This document shows positions 24,796 to 39,371 of a DNA stretch of 64,000 nucleotides, piece by piece. Position 1 is the first letter of the stretch. Every line of letters starts with the position of its first letter. The position numbers were made by a program, and so were the translations under genes. The stretch is taken from NCBI RefSeq assembly GCF_047496725.1, contig NC_132974.1, forward strand, positions 5,339,501-5,403,500. Reading direction: 5' to 3'. The notes below the pieces were generated by a model, which searched no databases, was not told where the DNA came from, and saw only the letters and a list, made by a program, of their open reading frames with translations. This stretch comes from Anoplolepis gracilipes. Taxonomy: Eukaryota; Arthropoda; Insecta; Hymenoptera; Formicidae.

Positions 24796-25938
24796 GTACA
24801 CGTACACGCACGCAAAATACATACACAGCGAGTGTTCTATGCTATATACAGATATGTACAATGGTATACAATTAATGCGCATTACTGATCGCGCGCGCGG
24901 ACAGATGCGCCGTCGGGGATGGGGATAATTTTGCGAGAACGTTAACGAGCGGCCACTGTCGAAAGCGCAGCTTGCGATCGAAATCAGACCGACAGATCGG
25001 CTGGTTGTTGTTTTGTCGTAGGTTTGATCGCCGTTACATTACGCGTCATTACATGCTATCAGGTGAAAAGCTCGCGAGCTCTCGCGAAAATCACGACCAC
25101 GCAAATAGCAATGCGCGCCGAACATTCAAAGCCGTTTGATTTATATACATAATTGATAGTTTCCAATGTTTATCCAGAAATATTATCTTTCTGTAATATT
25201 AAATAGAATTTTTTTTTTTTTTACAACGAGTATATAATACAGTTCGAGTTTCGACGGCAATGTATGTCGCGGCAGTTTTGATTTTCGCGAGCGCGAAAAT
25301 GGAAGATTCTTTTTTTGCCTCGTCTCGTTTCGATTTTTCGAAGAAGTATAACAATGAAAAATGTAATAGCTGTTTAAACAAATCTTATGATTCAATAAAT
25401 TTGTACTTTTGTAGTGATTAAGCTATATATTGTATGTGGTAACATCGAAAATACGCATTTGTGAATCGCATTAGAAAATCGTCTAAGAAAGATGATTATG
25501 AAAAATTGAGAAATATGCAATAAACATTTTTGTAGTTCAAAATAAATTTGCTTTGTTGCGTTTTTACAATGAGCCGATATTAATAGATATATAACAATAC
25601 AAATTAAAAAAAAATTAATCATTATATAAGTTTTAGAAAAATAATATATTATTTTGATCAGAGCTATATAATTATTCGCATATTTCTCATATTAATCTAA
25701 CCATCAAATTAGTAATCAATTGGCAATTTTTTTGCCCCTAGAATTTTTTTCACAGCTGATTATTTTCATCCCACGTTATAAAAAATCTCCCATCAGCACA
25801 AGCTCTTCAAGTTTTATGCAATCTACACTCTTACGTTCTGTTCACATCCATCAATTGTCTCGCGAATCAAATGTTTCAAGAAAGTCTCGAAGAAGGGTCT
25901 TGTCGATGGTTACCAATTCTCTTGACTGTCCCGTGGTT

Positions 25939-27350
25939 TTTATTTCATCGTCGTTTCCGTACCTCTTCTCCGACCTCTTCGCCGTGGTCATTTGTACAAG
26001 TTTCATCGACCACGAAAGATCCATTAGGTCCTCGGCACCTCTTCCTGGTTCCTTCTGGTCTCTTCTGCTGCTTTACTTTACTGTTGTCAAATCTCTCTCT
26101 TTCTCTTTCTTTGTTCCTTCATTCCTCTCGTCACTGAGCAAGAAACTTCTTCAGCAACACGACAATGGACAGCGAGCGTTGCCTACACAGTCGAGTATGA
26201 TTCTTTGGTTTTTCCGAGGACGACAGCGACCAGCATTACGCAAAAATAAACGAACGACGAAAGTCGTGAAAGAGAATTCCTCTTTTGGATATGCTCTTGT
26301 CCCCGTTTGGATAAAAGTATTTCCTCGCCGGAAAATTCTTTTTCGGTCTCATCGTCATCCAACTTGGTTCTTTGGTTTTTTTCAGAAATATGGAAGCGGC
26401 GGAATCGGATAACTAGGTACGCGATCACGCGACTTTCTTTTCCCAGAGATCGAAGAAGTATATTATATCTATATGTTTCTTCTTGTGTGCTGCTCTGTCG
26501 TTCTCTAGAACGACACGCGAAGACATTTTTATCGTAGCAAACTGCTCAGGATGTCCATCTCGCAAGAATGACGTTGTCTTGTCCCGTTGATGACAGGAGA
26601 ACACGAACGATAGCTCGATAGCTGTTGTTTCTTTCTAACCACGCGGCTCTTTCAAAATCATCCGCATTCCGCAATGATAAAGTAGACTGGATATTGCGCT
26701 TCCGCTGGATTATGGAACGGATGCGGATTACCGTTCTTTTCACGAAAACAAAACGGAAGAAGAAACGTAAAAAGTGCGCAAACATTTGTTCGATGTTCGT
26801 CTTCTTTCGTGTCTTTTTCGTCTTCCTGACGACGCAAGTACATCGCTTTTATCGGCCACTTATCGTTTCCACTATCGCATCGTACAAAATGTTCTCATCT
26901 TTTAAAATTTTCGATTAATAATAAATTATATTTCCTCGCACATTTTTCGCAATTTTCCCATTTTTCCCGACGGGCGCTCTGTCGCTTTTCTTGCATGTCT
27001 CGTGCGCGAAACAGGCCGGTTTGGAAGAAAATATATATACTACGAAATTACGATCCTTTTCGCGCGGAGGGCGATCAAAAGTCACGTTCTCTCTGACGAG
27101 GAGAATGACTGTCGATTATTTCATCGCGTATCTTTCGTTTTTACACGTGTCCCTTGCTTTCGGCGCTTCAGGAACCATCTAGCTTTCGTTCTAACGCATT
27201 ATGAAAGATCCGCAATACCTGACAATCTCTCGAGATCGTTTAGCAAAGTCTCTCCCGTCTTTTCCTTCGTCTCTTCTTCTTCTTTTTCCATGAGCGATCA
27301 GCTTCGCGTTACGTGTGCCTCGGCTGGCCGTACGCGAAGCTGACCTCGCG
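25939..27350 (-). other. Possible 3' UTR of the rhomboid gene
   Basis: This stretch is purine-rich on the minus strand and GC-richer than the surrounding intergenic DNA. It runs from the rhomboid stop codon to the first minus-strand AATAAA I found (25939-25944). Plus-strand open frames inside (25720-26412, 26625-26918, 27002-27343) give Ser/Phe/Arg-rich peptides with no recognisable domain. The assignment rests only on position and the hexamer. Confidence 0.3.
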
Positions 27351-27592
27351 TCATGGATAATCCGGATGCATCAGATTGTACATGACCGCGAAGATCGTAC
27401 AAGCAGCGTAAACGCCTAGGGCCACCCACCAGAGTAATTGCTCGTGTAGCCGCTGCTCGAAGTTCTTCAACACTAAAAGGCCGATCGTCAAACCAGCCAG
27501 GGCACCCGTCAAATGGGCGACGTACGACACTGGCGGACCCATCTGCTCCGCCGCGTATCTGTCGTAGATTGCGAAGCCTACGTCAGCGCTAG
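27351..27592 (-). CDS. Rhomboid terminal coding exon (catalytic histidine and stop)
   Basis: Acceptor CTGATTGCAG, then CT completing Ala138. It encodes SADVGFAIYDRYAAEQ, a loop, VSYVAHLTG with the catalytic His, a further membrane helix, the conserved FEQRLHEQLLWW segment and a last helix. Stop TGA at 27353-27351. Confidence 0.93.
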
Positions 27593-30500
27593 CTGCAATC
27601 AGAGAAATAAGAATTTCGATCAAAATTTACCATTTGTTTGATTTTTTTTTAAATATGCAAGATTTTTTATATGTTTCAATTTATTTATCGACAAATGTTT
27701 AAATTAATCATCGTAATACCATTTATAATTCATCGTTATTCTAAAAGATACTTTTTAATTATTTTATTAGGTTCTGAATTAAAATTAATTAACACACTTA
27801 CATTTCATTAATATAATTCACAATTAGCTATCATCGACAGATTAATAGATGAAGTTAAAATAACGCATGTAATGGAATAGAAAAAAAATAATATTTTTAT
27901 CATGCTCCTCCCCCTTTTAAGAATTCTTTTTTAAAGATTTCTGTAAAGTACTGATGAAAAAATGATGCATAGCAAAGCGATAAGGAAAGCATAAAGAAGA
28001 GCAAAAAGAGGAATAAGAAGAAGAAGAAAAAAGTGAAAGAGTGCGAAAAAGTAAGGACATCACGAGGAGCCGAGCCGACGGCGAGCTTTGCTGAAAAGCT
28101 CTCGAAGTGTCGTCGAGAGAAGAGCTTTTCCTGCAGCTTCCTCAGCAGCTTTTTCCTACATCTGAGACTACTGTGGATGACTGTGTAAGTTCGTTATGTT
28201 CTCGTAAGAAATTTGCTTCTTCGTTAGTTAATATAGAAATGAGCTTTGCGCAAGCGGATCAACTTTAGCTTCAAAAGCTACTCTTTTAACATTTTTTACA
28301 AAGATTTTTGATTTTATTAATATATAAACGGAAATTATTATATAGAAAGTTATGACCAATTCAAATAATCTAATTTTTATCAGATCTCTACTTGAGTGTA
28401 TATATACGTATAAAGTTATATTATAATTTAATTTATATAGGTATATTTATATAGGTATATTTCAAATAAAGAATTAATTAATGAGTAATTAATAATTGAT
28501 TTTTCTTCAAATTAAAATTTCAATAAAAATTAAAATAACCGATCAAAAAACAAAATTTAATTATCCGTTTATAGAAACTTACTTAATTTTTGACATTAAG
28601 CAACTCTGTAATTAGGTTTTCGTTAACGAGATAACTCGAAGCTTATTGAAACATTTATAACTCTGAGGAAATTCTGATAGACATTCTGTATATTATTTTC
28701 TTTATGTTCTTAAACGTGATATCTTCTCGTTATTTCTCGCTGCTTAACTTGTATAGCTGAGTTATACAATTCTTGAAGCAACAAAAGCTGGAGTTTTCTA
28801 TTCTTTCTTCTAACATTATTTACTCGACTATAATCAATATGCCCATGAGTATTATTATTAATTAGTACCATATCTTTTTTTGTTATAACCAACGTTCTTT
28901 TCTCTTTATGTCTGCTCTATATCTGTCTTTTGTTTCAATACATATGTAATTTGATTTTAATGGAATTATAAGAGAAAAGCATATCAAATTCCATTACTAT
29001 GACTATTACTTGAAGCACTTTCACTGATTTGTAAAGAGCTTATTCAATTTATCGTTAAAATTTGTTATTAATTATTAATATTTGCAATGGTTATTTTGTA
29101 AGCCTCGTTTAATAATTATAATCATCTCTGTATTAAATTTACATATAATTAAAATTAAAATTTTTTCGTTTCGTGAAAATTCGCTTAATATTTTTATAAT
29201 TCCCATCTTCTCCTTTTTTCGTTGTGACAGACTCTGAGTCACTTCTGTACCAATCTTAAAGTATCGCATCTCTTTTTTTAATTTCAATCGAGCTTACTTA
29301 GGTGTGATGAGTCCTGATGACTCGATAAACACAAGCGACGACCGTGCTCGTTTGAAAATTTGACGAAACTAGCACCTGTTCTTTTCATGGCAAACAATCC
29401 CAACGTTGGTGAAAATTCTTCGCGGCAATCACGACGCGCGAGAAAGCACATCTATCTTTTAATTAAAACTTTAGACTAACAGCAGTTTTCGTCGCTTTCC
29501 GCTTTTACCGGGAGAAAAAAAAACGAGAAAATTGAAATTTCAAAAAGAGTATCGAAACAAAGTGCAAGAAGAAAAAAATCAAACGATTAAATGCTAACAA
29601 ATAAAGACAACAACAAAGAAATATCGATGTAGTACGTTACTGTGTTTTCAGTAAAACATCCTTAATTAACAAATCTAATATTTTTAAATAATTTTATTAA
29701 ATTCAATAAATGGAAGATAACACGTCTAAACCATTTAAATAATTAAAAAATAGATAATATTCTTTATTTAAAAAATATGAAATTTCATTTAATAAAATTT
29801 ACAATCTTGAAAACGCATATAATGACCATTATTATATTTCTCTTTTTAAATTAAGTAAATTTTATTTTTCACCTCTCGTCATAATATATTGCAAGTGCAA
29901 CAAAAAGATTCAATGGTTATATTTTAGGTACTTTATTCTACATACTTTTTAATCTCGCTAAATTCATTAATTAAAAAAAATTGTCGGCATTTAAATATAT
30001 TTCTAGAATATGAAATTTAAATCAACTTTCATCGCAAAGTTCTGATTGCAATTGACAATAGCGTATTTTCTTCGCGTCTTAAAGCGTTATCGGCGAGGCA
30101 AGAGACACTTTGCCATATCCTACGAGAGCGTCATTTGCATTCGCGCCTGCACGGATGACCCGTTTCCACGTTGTGAGAGAGCACGTTTATCGATCAAGCT
30201 CTACTCTGCTCGTCAAGCTCTCTCGTGCGGATTACGATGTAATCCAAGTCGAAACGCGTAGATTGGAACGGGCCTGAGCTGTTACCATCCGCGGACAGAA
30301 ACTATATGAATATATATTTGAAGCGGCGCGTAGAAACAGAGTAGAGAAATAGAAAGAGAAGAAAGAAGAGAGAGAAGAAAGAAGAGAAAGGGAAAGAGAG
30401 AGAGGCGGGGGAGAGAGAGGGAGAGAGAGAGAGAGAAGAAAAGATGGTGAATATCCGAATCTGCGCTGACGGTAATCAACCCCTTAAACAAGGTTATTGA

Positions 30501-33500
30501 AGACTCAAGAGGCTCCGTCAGGGTGAATTTGAGGCGACTCTAGGGCCACTAGAACTAGATAATGCGCACGTATAGTGGCGGTCAGATTACGTGCTATACG
30601 GACCCTCGATACTAGAGTTCTACGTCTTTGCCAATATCACGCTACTATTATTACGTCGCCATAGGCGTGGAATTCTGAGATTGTATTCTACTCCGACATT
30701 CGAAGTTTTATATATATATATATATATATCGTGCAACTCTCGTTTCAATTTTTAAGAACGTATCGTAACGTTTTACTGAAGAGTCAATGGGAAGACGCGA
30801 AAAATATTAAAAAAATATTCCAGATATTTAACTTTTACTAAATTTTCCATGATAAAAATTAATCTCATTTTATCTATGTTTATAATAATCTCTCAGATCT
30901 TTTTTTTTACTATTATATTTAGAACTACGGCTTGTCATCATAATTCGTGATATATTTATTTAACCTCTGATGTTAATACTATACTGCGCTATATTAATCT
31001 TCAGTAAAGAAGCGCAATTAATATGTACTAGCATACTTGGCGCCAATGCTCAATCATGACCGTTCTCGAAAGCAGATCGATCGGATATCGAGCAGGATGG
31101 TCGAAGATAGATAGGATTGGCCGCCGGTGATTGTGTGTGCGGGCCGACGATCGAGGAAGTAGGGTCCACTTACCGATGACGAAAATGCCAATGAGCCGAA
31201 CTATCCCGAACTCCATATTGTTATAGTTGAGGAGAACATTGGCTAGATGCGCTGCCAGAAGGGCATAAACGCCCCCACTCGCTCCGACAAGATACACATC
31301 TGTATCGAACACTGATGTGCCGAGCGAACCTGAAAATAAAATAAATATATTTCTTTTAATATATTACTACTTTTGGCAATGAAAATTAATATTAGAATTT
31401 GACAATTAATGTATCGTTAATTTAATTTCTAATCTTGAAATAAACGTCCCACAAATTGAAGCTTTTTATTTGTCAGTGTAATTATAAATCACTCTTTTTA
31501 TCTCGGGTATGAATTTAAAAATTTGCGAAAGAAGTATATTTTGCTCTTTCATACCACTATTTTATGCAGTCAATTCACTAATTGCATAATCAACGAAATT
31601 TTTTCGAGAAGAGAAAACCGGTCTCAACGAAACTGCGAGTTCTCCGTTTCAGGAGTTTCCGCCATTGTCTGCCGAACTAGCAAACGCTCATTCTCGGACA
31701 GCCGCGAAGTGTGGACAAAATTTTCCGCTCTCACCGCCCTCGGCGAATAAAATAAGAATAATACTCGCTCAACAACTCGAAAGTTCGCACGGCTCCGCGC
31801 TCCAGTTTAACGGCGCCAACCCTCACCTCCCTTTCCCTCTCTCTCTCTCTCTCGCTCTTTCTCCCTCTTGCCCTCGCTCTTTCTCCAATTCATTCGGAAA
31901 CATCTGTTGCTCCGCGCGTAATGTGCAGAACGCCCGTAGGAAAACGACGAGTATGCATGCCAAATAATTAGAATAATATATATGATTTCTTTTAATTAAT
32001 ATAATTATTTTACTTTTTTACAAATAAACTGCAAACTGAAATGCATTGTACATATATATATATATATATATATACAAATTTTTTTTAACATGAGTGTCAA
32101 ATAGAACTTCTTCTACCTAATGAACTTCAAACCTTTTGATTTGACACATTCTATTCTATTCTGTCCTTATATGGTACTTATGTTTATGAATGGATCGTCT
32201 ATAATGCTCTCGCCATTTCATCGATTCAGGAATGTCAGCGGTATAAAGCGCTTCCGGGCATTAGCTGGCTCTGGTTATTAGAAACAGGATTAGGGACCCG
32301 TTTCCGACTATTTGCCCTGTAATTTGACAAACTGCTCTACGAACGGCATACGAATGTGTAAGAGCATGGATGCAGCGCATTAAAAAGTGTCTTAATAACG
32401 AGAAATAGGTAAGAAATTATTATATAAATAATCCGATCGATATTATTACAGATAAAAGATATATTTCTCATACATAAGTATATATAATCGTATTGTTTAT
32501 TTGTTACACATAAAAAAATGTAAAAAATATATACCTCTATTTAAAAAACAAAATCTCTATCTACAATGTAGAACTCGTGTGACAAAATTATTTTTACACA
32601 GATATCGCAGGTATCTCCGAAAATAACGTTGCATTCCAATTACATGCCAAATGTCACCCAACCGACGATAGAAGGCAATTCAGCGTACGATAGTATCACA
32701 ATAATAGCAACGCGCGTTCGACAAACTCCGCAATTCGCAATGTTTCATTTGCGCAACTGGTAACCGTGCAACGAGCGTGTACCGTGTCGCGCGCAACCCC
32801 GAGAGCAATGGTAATGTATCAGACACACGATCGCGCTAGTTAAACATTAATATCGCGCTGGACAGGCGGATGGTGCTTCGCGAATCGATGCGGCGGCAGC
32901 GGCCACCCGTTTGCCTATATATCGTGGGAAATGAGCGAGGACATTAGTCGCTTCCTATGTGGAAATGTGGAAGCGACCGGGGTACGGCGGGTTGGTCGGT
33001 GATTCGGCGCGTCTGGCGGAGAGAGGCGAATGCCACCTGACACCTGGGGACCTGCTGACCGATCGCCCCTCGCAAACCTAACCGCCCGACCACTACCACC
33101 ACCACCACCACCACCACCTTTGATCCGTCCTAAATTACGAATGCCGTCCGGCCGATACGCGTCTACCCTGACGAGGTTGCTCCGATTTATTAAGGCTGTC
33201 GCTCGTAATTCGCTGTTGATATACGGGGTTGATACCGGGACTGTTTTCCGTGTTTCTTTTAGCTTTGTATTCGGATTTCAATTCGTAATCTGGAATACGA
33301 TCCTCCGGTATTTAAAAAATCGAGACAACGGACTTTTTGAATTCTAAACGTTTAAAGAGCTTCGAAGGAGATGAGATTTTAATTAAGCTGTAGCGCGGCG
33401 CGAGATAATACTTATTCTGGATTTCGCTGTTCAAGAATTTGTTGAATCTGTTGATAAAATTTGGGAATAACACGTCGAATTGCATTACGCGTATGCAGGA

Positions 33501-36500
33501 CTCTGCATCCGTGACATCCTCTTCTTGTAAAACCGCTGATTCAATTGGATTCGTCGCTACGCACTGGTCATTAATGCGCGACCTACATCGGGATTGTAGC
33601 CACAGCAGCGTCGTGGGAAAACCACGAGAAATGCTCGTGTTTCGTAAACTACCTACACGAAGTTTCCGCAGAGCGCAAATCGCGTCTAAGCCGGTGCGCA
33701 CCGGAGCGACGTGGAAATGCATTAAGGATGCAAACATCAATTCGTGCGAGTTCGCGAACGCTCCGAATTACCTGCAATGAATTATTAGCGTCCGTTTAAT
33801 AAATGATCGAGTCACATCCAATCGGAACAAGAGAGCAATTATTCGAAACGCGTGGAATTAGGTAGCTTGCAGCAGAGAAACACCGAAATCGTCGCGCATA
33901 CTGAATGACATTAACTTTAAACAATATCTTGAAGATACAATTGCATCTATCGCAAAATAAAAATACTTAATAAATATAAATACTATTCGAAGCTCCGATA
34001 AATTTTTGGTGTACTCCTAAGAAATTTTACCTAGAATTGTAATTATATACACAATGATAAATTACTGATGTTTCTAACAGCAATCAACATTTATCAATAT
34101 GATAATAATAACGATATGACATAAATAGACATAGAGACGTGTAAAAATGCAGAAATTATATTAAGAAAAAGCGTATAAAATTTATTGTCAATATTTGTAA
34201 CGTAACGCAATATTATACGTGGCTGTAATAATACTATAACATAGATAAAATAGAGAATATAGGATCTCAGCTGTCATCGTCAGTCTGTTTGTCATCGTGC
34301 CATAGTTAATTGGAAGTTGAAGCACGCCGAGAGACCACTTTACCCCCGTGCACGACGAACCATGCTCCTCTGTGTAGTAATTGACTCGAGTTAACGGATA
34401 CTGGCTCAAGAGAGCCGCTGATTCCCCTCATCCGCTCTCCTTGGTCCAACTTAGACGATGTTGCAAGCATTTACGGTTTACCGTCGTTTACCTAACCGAG
34501 ACTATAAGAGACAAATCATAGCGACACAATAACCCATTCCACGCGTTACCGAATTTACAAATCGATCTTTGTCGATTTTTTCTTCCTTTGCACATTTATT
34601 ATTATTATAGTGCAAAAATTATCATCTTAACTGAAGTATTTAATTAGTAATATTAATTAAAATTATTTTCTTAGTAACTACGTTTTCAATAAACATTAAG
34701 ATTCATTGTATTTATATTTTGATGAATTTTACATTACTTGAAATTTTTCTATTTTATTTCAATATTTTTATTTATATATAATTTTATTCAGCTATAATTT
34801 TCAAGTGTTAAGTACTGATATGTATAAATAAATAATTAACAAATTGCATCATTAAAAGACGATTCAATTGTACTATTTTAGTTTCACAACTGTTGCATCG
34901 TTATATTCGTGATTAAACTGTAAGTCTCCTGTAATCTCCAAGAAACTTTCGCAAAATTAATTAGGTTGTCTTAATCATCAAAACGTCAGTGCAAATAAAA
35001 GTAAACGCGTAAATAGTTCAAAAGAAAGTTCTGTACTCTTTCCAGCAATAAAGAGAGAAATATGTACATACATGTACTGCATATAGATAAAAGAGAGACA
35101 GAGAGCGAAGGAGAAAAAAAATTGCAGCATAGCATCTCACTAAAATTAGTAACCTGTGGCACAAGGACGAGTAAAAAGAAGCAAAAAAAGAAGAGATAAA
35201 AGAAAAGGAAAGAGAATCGTGAAGCGTAAGAGTCATCATGGACTTCTCTTGGGTTATGAAATTCATCCGAGCCCTTCGTTAATGCCTTCGACTTTACTTT
35301 AAGGAAGAAAGCATGAAAGAAAGAGAAGTGGGTCGACGCAGTTTGCCAACGAGATGCATCGATGCGAATTAATGTCTTCGCGACCTACTCCTATAATTAT
35401 AACATGCGAGTCTATTCGTACATCTGCTACTTCGTTGCAAACAATTTGTCCAACAATGCGGTATCTACATAATTTTATTTACGATATATTCGTAAGTATC
35501 TCGAAGAATTTTACTCTCTTTCATTCTAGATGTGCCTGAGATGTAAATAATATACGAGAATTTTACTTTACGTAATTGTAAATAAATATATGCCGATTTC
35601 TTTACAACTACGATAACTTTTCAGCGTCGTCAAAATCGGAGTGTTTGAAAGTTTTAATAATTAAGCTGAAAAAAGAACATTCTATCGACTAATCTTTAGA
35701 TTTAGTGCATGATAATATGTTGCATGTATTTTTCACTGCATAGAATATTATCGATTAACGACTCGTTGGCACCAATAACGGAGTCTGTTGAAACCAAACG
35801 GCTCGATATGCAACAGGTGCAACGAAACTACCACGAAGAAAACGTTCAATAGCAAAAAAAAGACATGAAAAGTCAAAGATACGCAGATACTTATGTGATT
35901 TTATCGTTTTCCAAATCTAAGAAAATTTTATACATGTATATATATATATAAGAAACAGATGTGTGAGAGAGACGATAAATAATTGATCGAATTGAAAAGC
36001 TCGAGACAAGGAAAAAGCTTTTTAATTATTTCATGGAAACACTAATGACTTAAACTTTTATGATAATTGTTTAATGTAAACTGTAAAAACTGTTAAATTT
36101 TACATTAATAGTATGTAATGTAAAAAGCAAAGAATACTTTTACTCTCTAATTTTTTTATAATTTTACCTTGATTTAAAAAAATTTTTTTTAAGTTTTATA
36201 CTTTAAAATAACTTAGAAAAGAATCGTAATTACATGCATTAATGTAAATGTATGTCCAGTTATCAACTATACAATAAAATCTGATATATATTGATAACAC
36301 ACGTGAATATAAGGAAACTCACGATCAATACAGACGACATTGCGTCTTACTCACGCCGTATCTTAATGCAAGCCATCGCATTTTTATTATTCGAACGCGG
36401 AAGCGAAGGAGAAACGAAACAGAAAAGAAATCGCGAGAATGCGCACTCGAGGGGGGGCTCGAACGCGAAATAAAATGCTCTGTATCGCTCGGAAGTAGGA

Positions 36501-39288
36501 GGTGGAGAAATAGAACGCACATTTTAGAGGCGGGCGTGCTAGGCACATCGATGCATTCGTAAAGAGCCCCCATCCCCTTTCCCTTCCTCCACCCCCGGAA
36601 ACGAAAACGGATGAGAGCACCAAACGAAATAGCTGGGAAACAACGTGCATCGGACGTTCTCTCTCGCGGCATGAAGAAAAGTGCTCGATACGCTCTCGTA
36701 GCGTTAAAAAATTAGTAGTTAACCACTTAAGCGAAACACCGACGAGCCATGGATACGGGCATGTACTGTATCAATGCATTTCTGCACGTTCTGCTTTTAT
36801 ATACAAGCTTTTATATTTATTTTACACCCTTTCTCTTTTTTTCTGGAATGTGTGTTTATTTCATCCCATTCATAAACAGATACAATTTAAATTTTTACAA
36901 TTTTGCACGTAAATTATTAATCAACGATAAATTAAATAATTACTGAAATTAAAACTGTTTCGTAAGAATATTAATTTTAGACACTGTAAAAAATATAAAA
37001 ATGGCCGCGAAAGCCTCAAGACTAGAATATAAAAATGTTTTCTGCGCACGAAAATAAAATGATAAAATTAATTATGTATTAATTTCGTTAATTATCGTAA
37101 CATTATCATTAGTATTATCAATTTTGGACAGACAATAAATGAAATTCACACAGCATTCTACTGTCGCGTATACACAATTATCTTCACCACATTTATCGGA
37201 TTTGTGGTCAAAATCATACGTTCGTTATGCGTAGAGAAGCCGAACAACCTCTTTTGGAATCGCTGCTGCTTGTCACCGTTTACAAATGAAACAATAGCGC
37301 ATTTTGTCATTGCTATAAACCGCGATATGAAACGTACCAGCGACGTCAATCAAGCACCAATTAGACATTCACCAATTTAATTCGCAATTGTTAACAAAGA
37401 GAAAGAAGATTCGCGAACAACCTTCGGGAACAAAGGCGATTATTGTGCGAGCGGTTGCAACGATAGAAAGAGGAAGGTGGAAAATCGAGTGTACAGTTAG
37501 CCGAGTGCAGGCGCGCCGTTGCATTCCTAAAGAGACGTGAGCGAGAGACTGCGGATGTAGAATTCGGCGGAGAAGGGAGATAGAAAACGGAAAATGAGGC
37601 CTCTCTCTCTTCCCTTTTCTTTCCTATTCTTTGCTTTCTTTTTTATACATCCGCTATTACGTCGATACAACGTGAAATTCGAAATCACGTCCTTTCTGTG
37701 CAAACGAGACACAACAGACATCCAAGAACCGAACGGTTAGGGGAATCGGTAACGATCGACCTCGAATCACAGAATCCATTCGCAATCTTCTAGCGTATAC
37801 TGCCGCTCGAGTTCAAGATATTGATTTTCTATCACATTAAATTTTCTATCGCATTAAAATTTGATACATAGTAATAACTATCTATAATATTAATGTAGGG
37901 TGAGTTAAAGAAACCTGACGATTTTCAAAATGAAATATAATTTAAACATTTATTTCTTGTCAGACAACAATAGGATATAACTTTTACATTTATTAATTTT
38001 ATATTTAATATTTACAAATTAATTTTACATTTATATCCTCTGTATTTATTCTACATTACTCTATCATGTAGATTCGCATCTCTGTTTGCATCATGTTGTC
38101 TGGTATAACTACAATTTTTTTCTATATATATATTTGTTAAAATAGGAAAAAAATTACAGTTATACCAGACAATATAGTAAAAATAGCTATGCAAACCTGC
38201 AGGATAAAATAGAACAATATAGAATAAATATGCAGATGACATTTGATAAATGTGAAAAACTTTTCTTTAATTTTAAAAAATGAATAAGATCAAGTAATAT
38301 ATTCAAATAGCATTCTATATCCTATCTATATTCTATATCCTATATTCTATATTTCGTTGTCTTCTTCGACAAGAAATAAACTTTTAAATTATATTTCATT
38401 TTTTATTTCATTTTGAAAACCATCAAGTTCCTTTGATTTATCCTTTATAATTCATCTTATGATCTGTTTTATTATCGTACATACTAATAGTCTTTTTCGA
38501 TTAATTCATGTTTTTTGCATTTTTATATTTTCTCTTTCTTTACAAATTCTCTGTAGATTCTCTAAAAAATTCATTTCGCTTGGTGTAATTTTGTAATTAT
38601 CTTGTATTTTCTGTATAATTATTATAACTATTATACATGTGTATAAAGATTTTACCCTCAAAGTTACATAAAATCAATCTATCTATCTATCTCCATCCAT
38701 CTCTCCTGTAAACATCGTTAACTCACGAAAGGGTGTCGATGCCATCGCTACCGCGGAGGCGCCGCTACCAATGCAATTACCAACGCATCGTGGAGTGATG
38801 CACTGTGAATACCATGCGTCCATTCGGAACGGCAATATCTATTCCTTGTGTATGTCTACTTGTAATACACACCAGCACCGTCGCGACGTAGCGCACACGA
38901 GTGTTGTCGTTTCTATGTAATCCGATGCATAAAATATAATGTGTGAAGTACATACGTTCCACCTCGGGGAAAAAAGACGGAACACCGCCGGAATTTTATG
39001 GTTATGGTCGCAATATTTATGGCAGCGGGACCGGCACATATGTGCAACGATACGGCATATGAAAGGGATCGATGTTGACGAGAAACTCTTTTTCTCCTCT
39101 TTTTATAGTGATTCGCTCTCGTCGAAGAGGCTCTTTCCATTCTCGATATAACGAGAAGATCGAGGATGGTTCTCGCGTAATTATTCGTGTCTTTCAATAA
39201 TAAGGAAAGTATAATGACATATAATAACTATGTATCATCCATATCAGTAATAAAACACGTTAATCTAAAGTGGATATTTATTATGCAC

Positions 39289-39371
<83 letters not shown>

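Larger units (their letters stand above)
18441..25938. other. Intergenic region between the two convergent genes
   Basis: About 7.5 kb with no gene I can support. It contains a poly(A) run at 21230-21248, a (CT)17 tract at 22811-22844, an (AC)12 tract at 24772-24795 and a T run near 25209-25222. GC-richer patches occur at about 20100-20500, 21060-21800, 22650-23100, 23400-24000 and 24360-25130. The minus-strand frame ending at 20086 has a protein-like tail but no confirmed splice partners. Some of this region could belong to a long rhomboid 3' UTR or an unannotated non-coding RNA. Confidence 0.5.

Noticed and set aside
25720..26412. 230-codon plus-strand open frame, the longest in the window
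   Set aside because: Ser/Phe/Arg-rich composition caused by a pyrimidine-rich strand. No recognisable motif, no good start context, and it lies in the likely antisense of the rhomboid 3' UTR.
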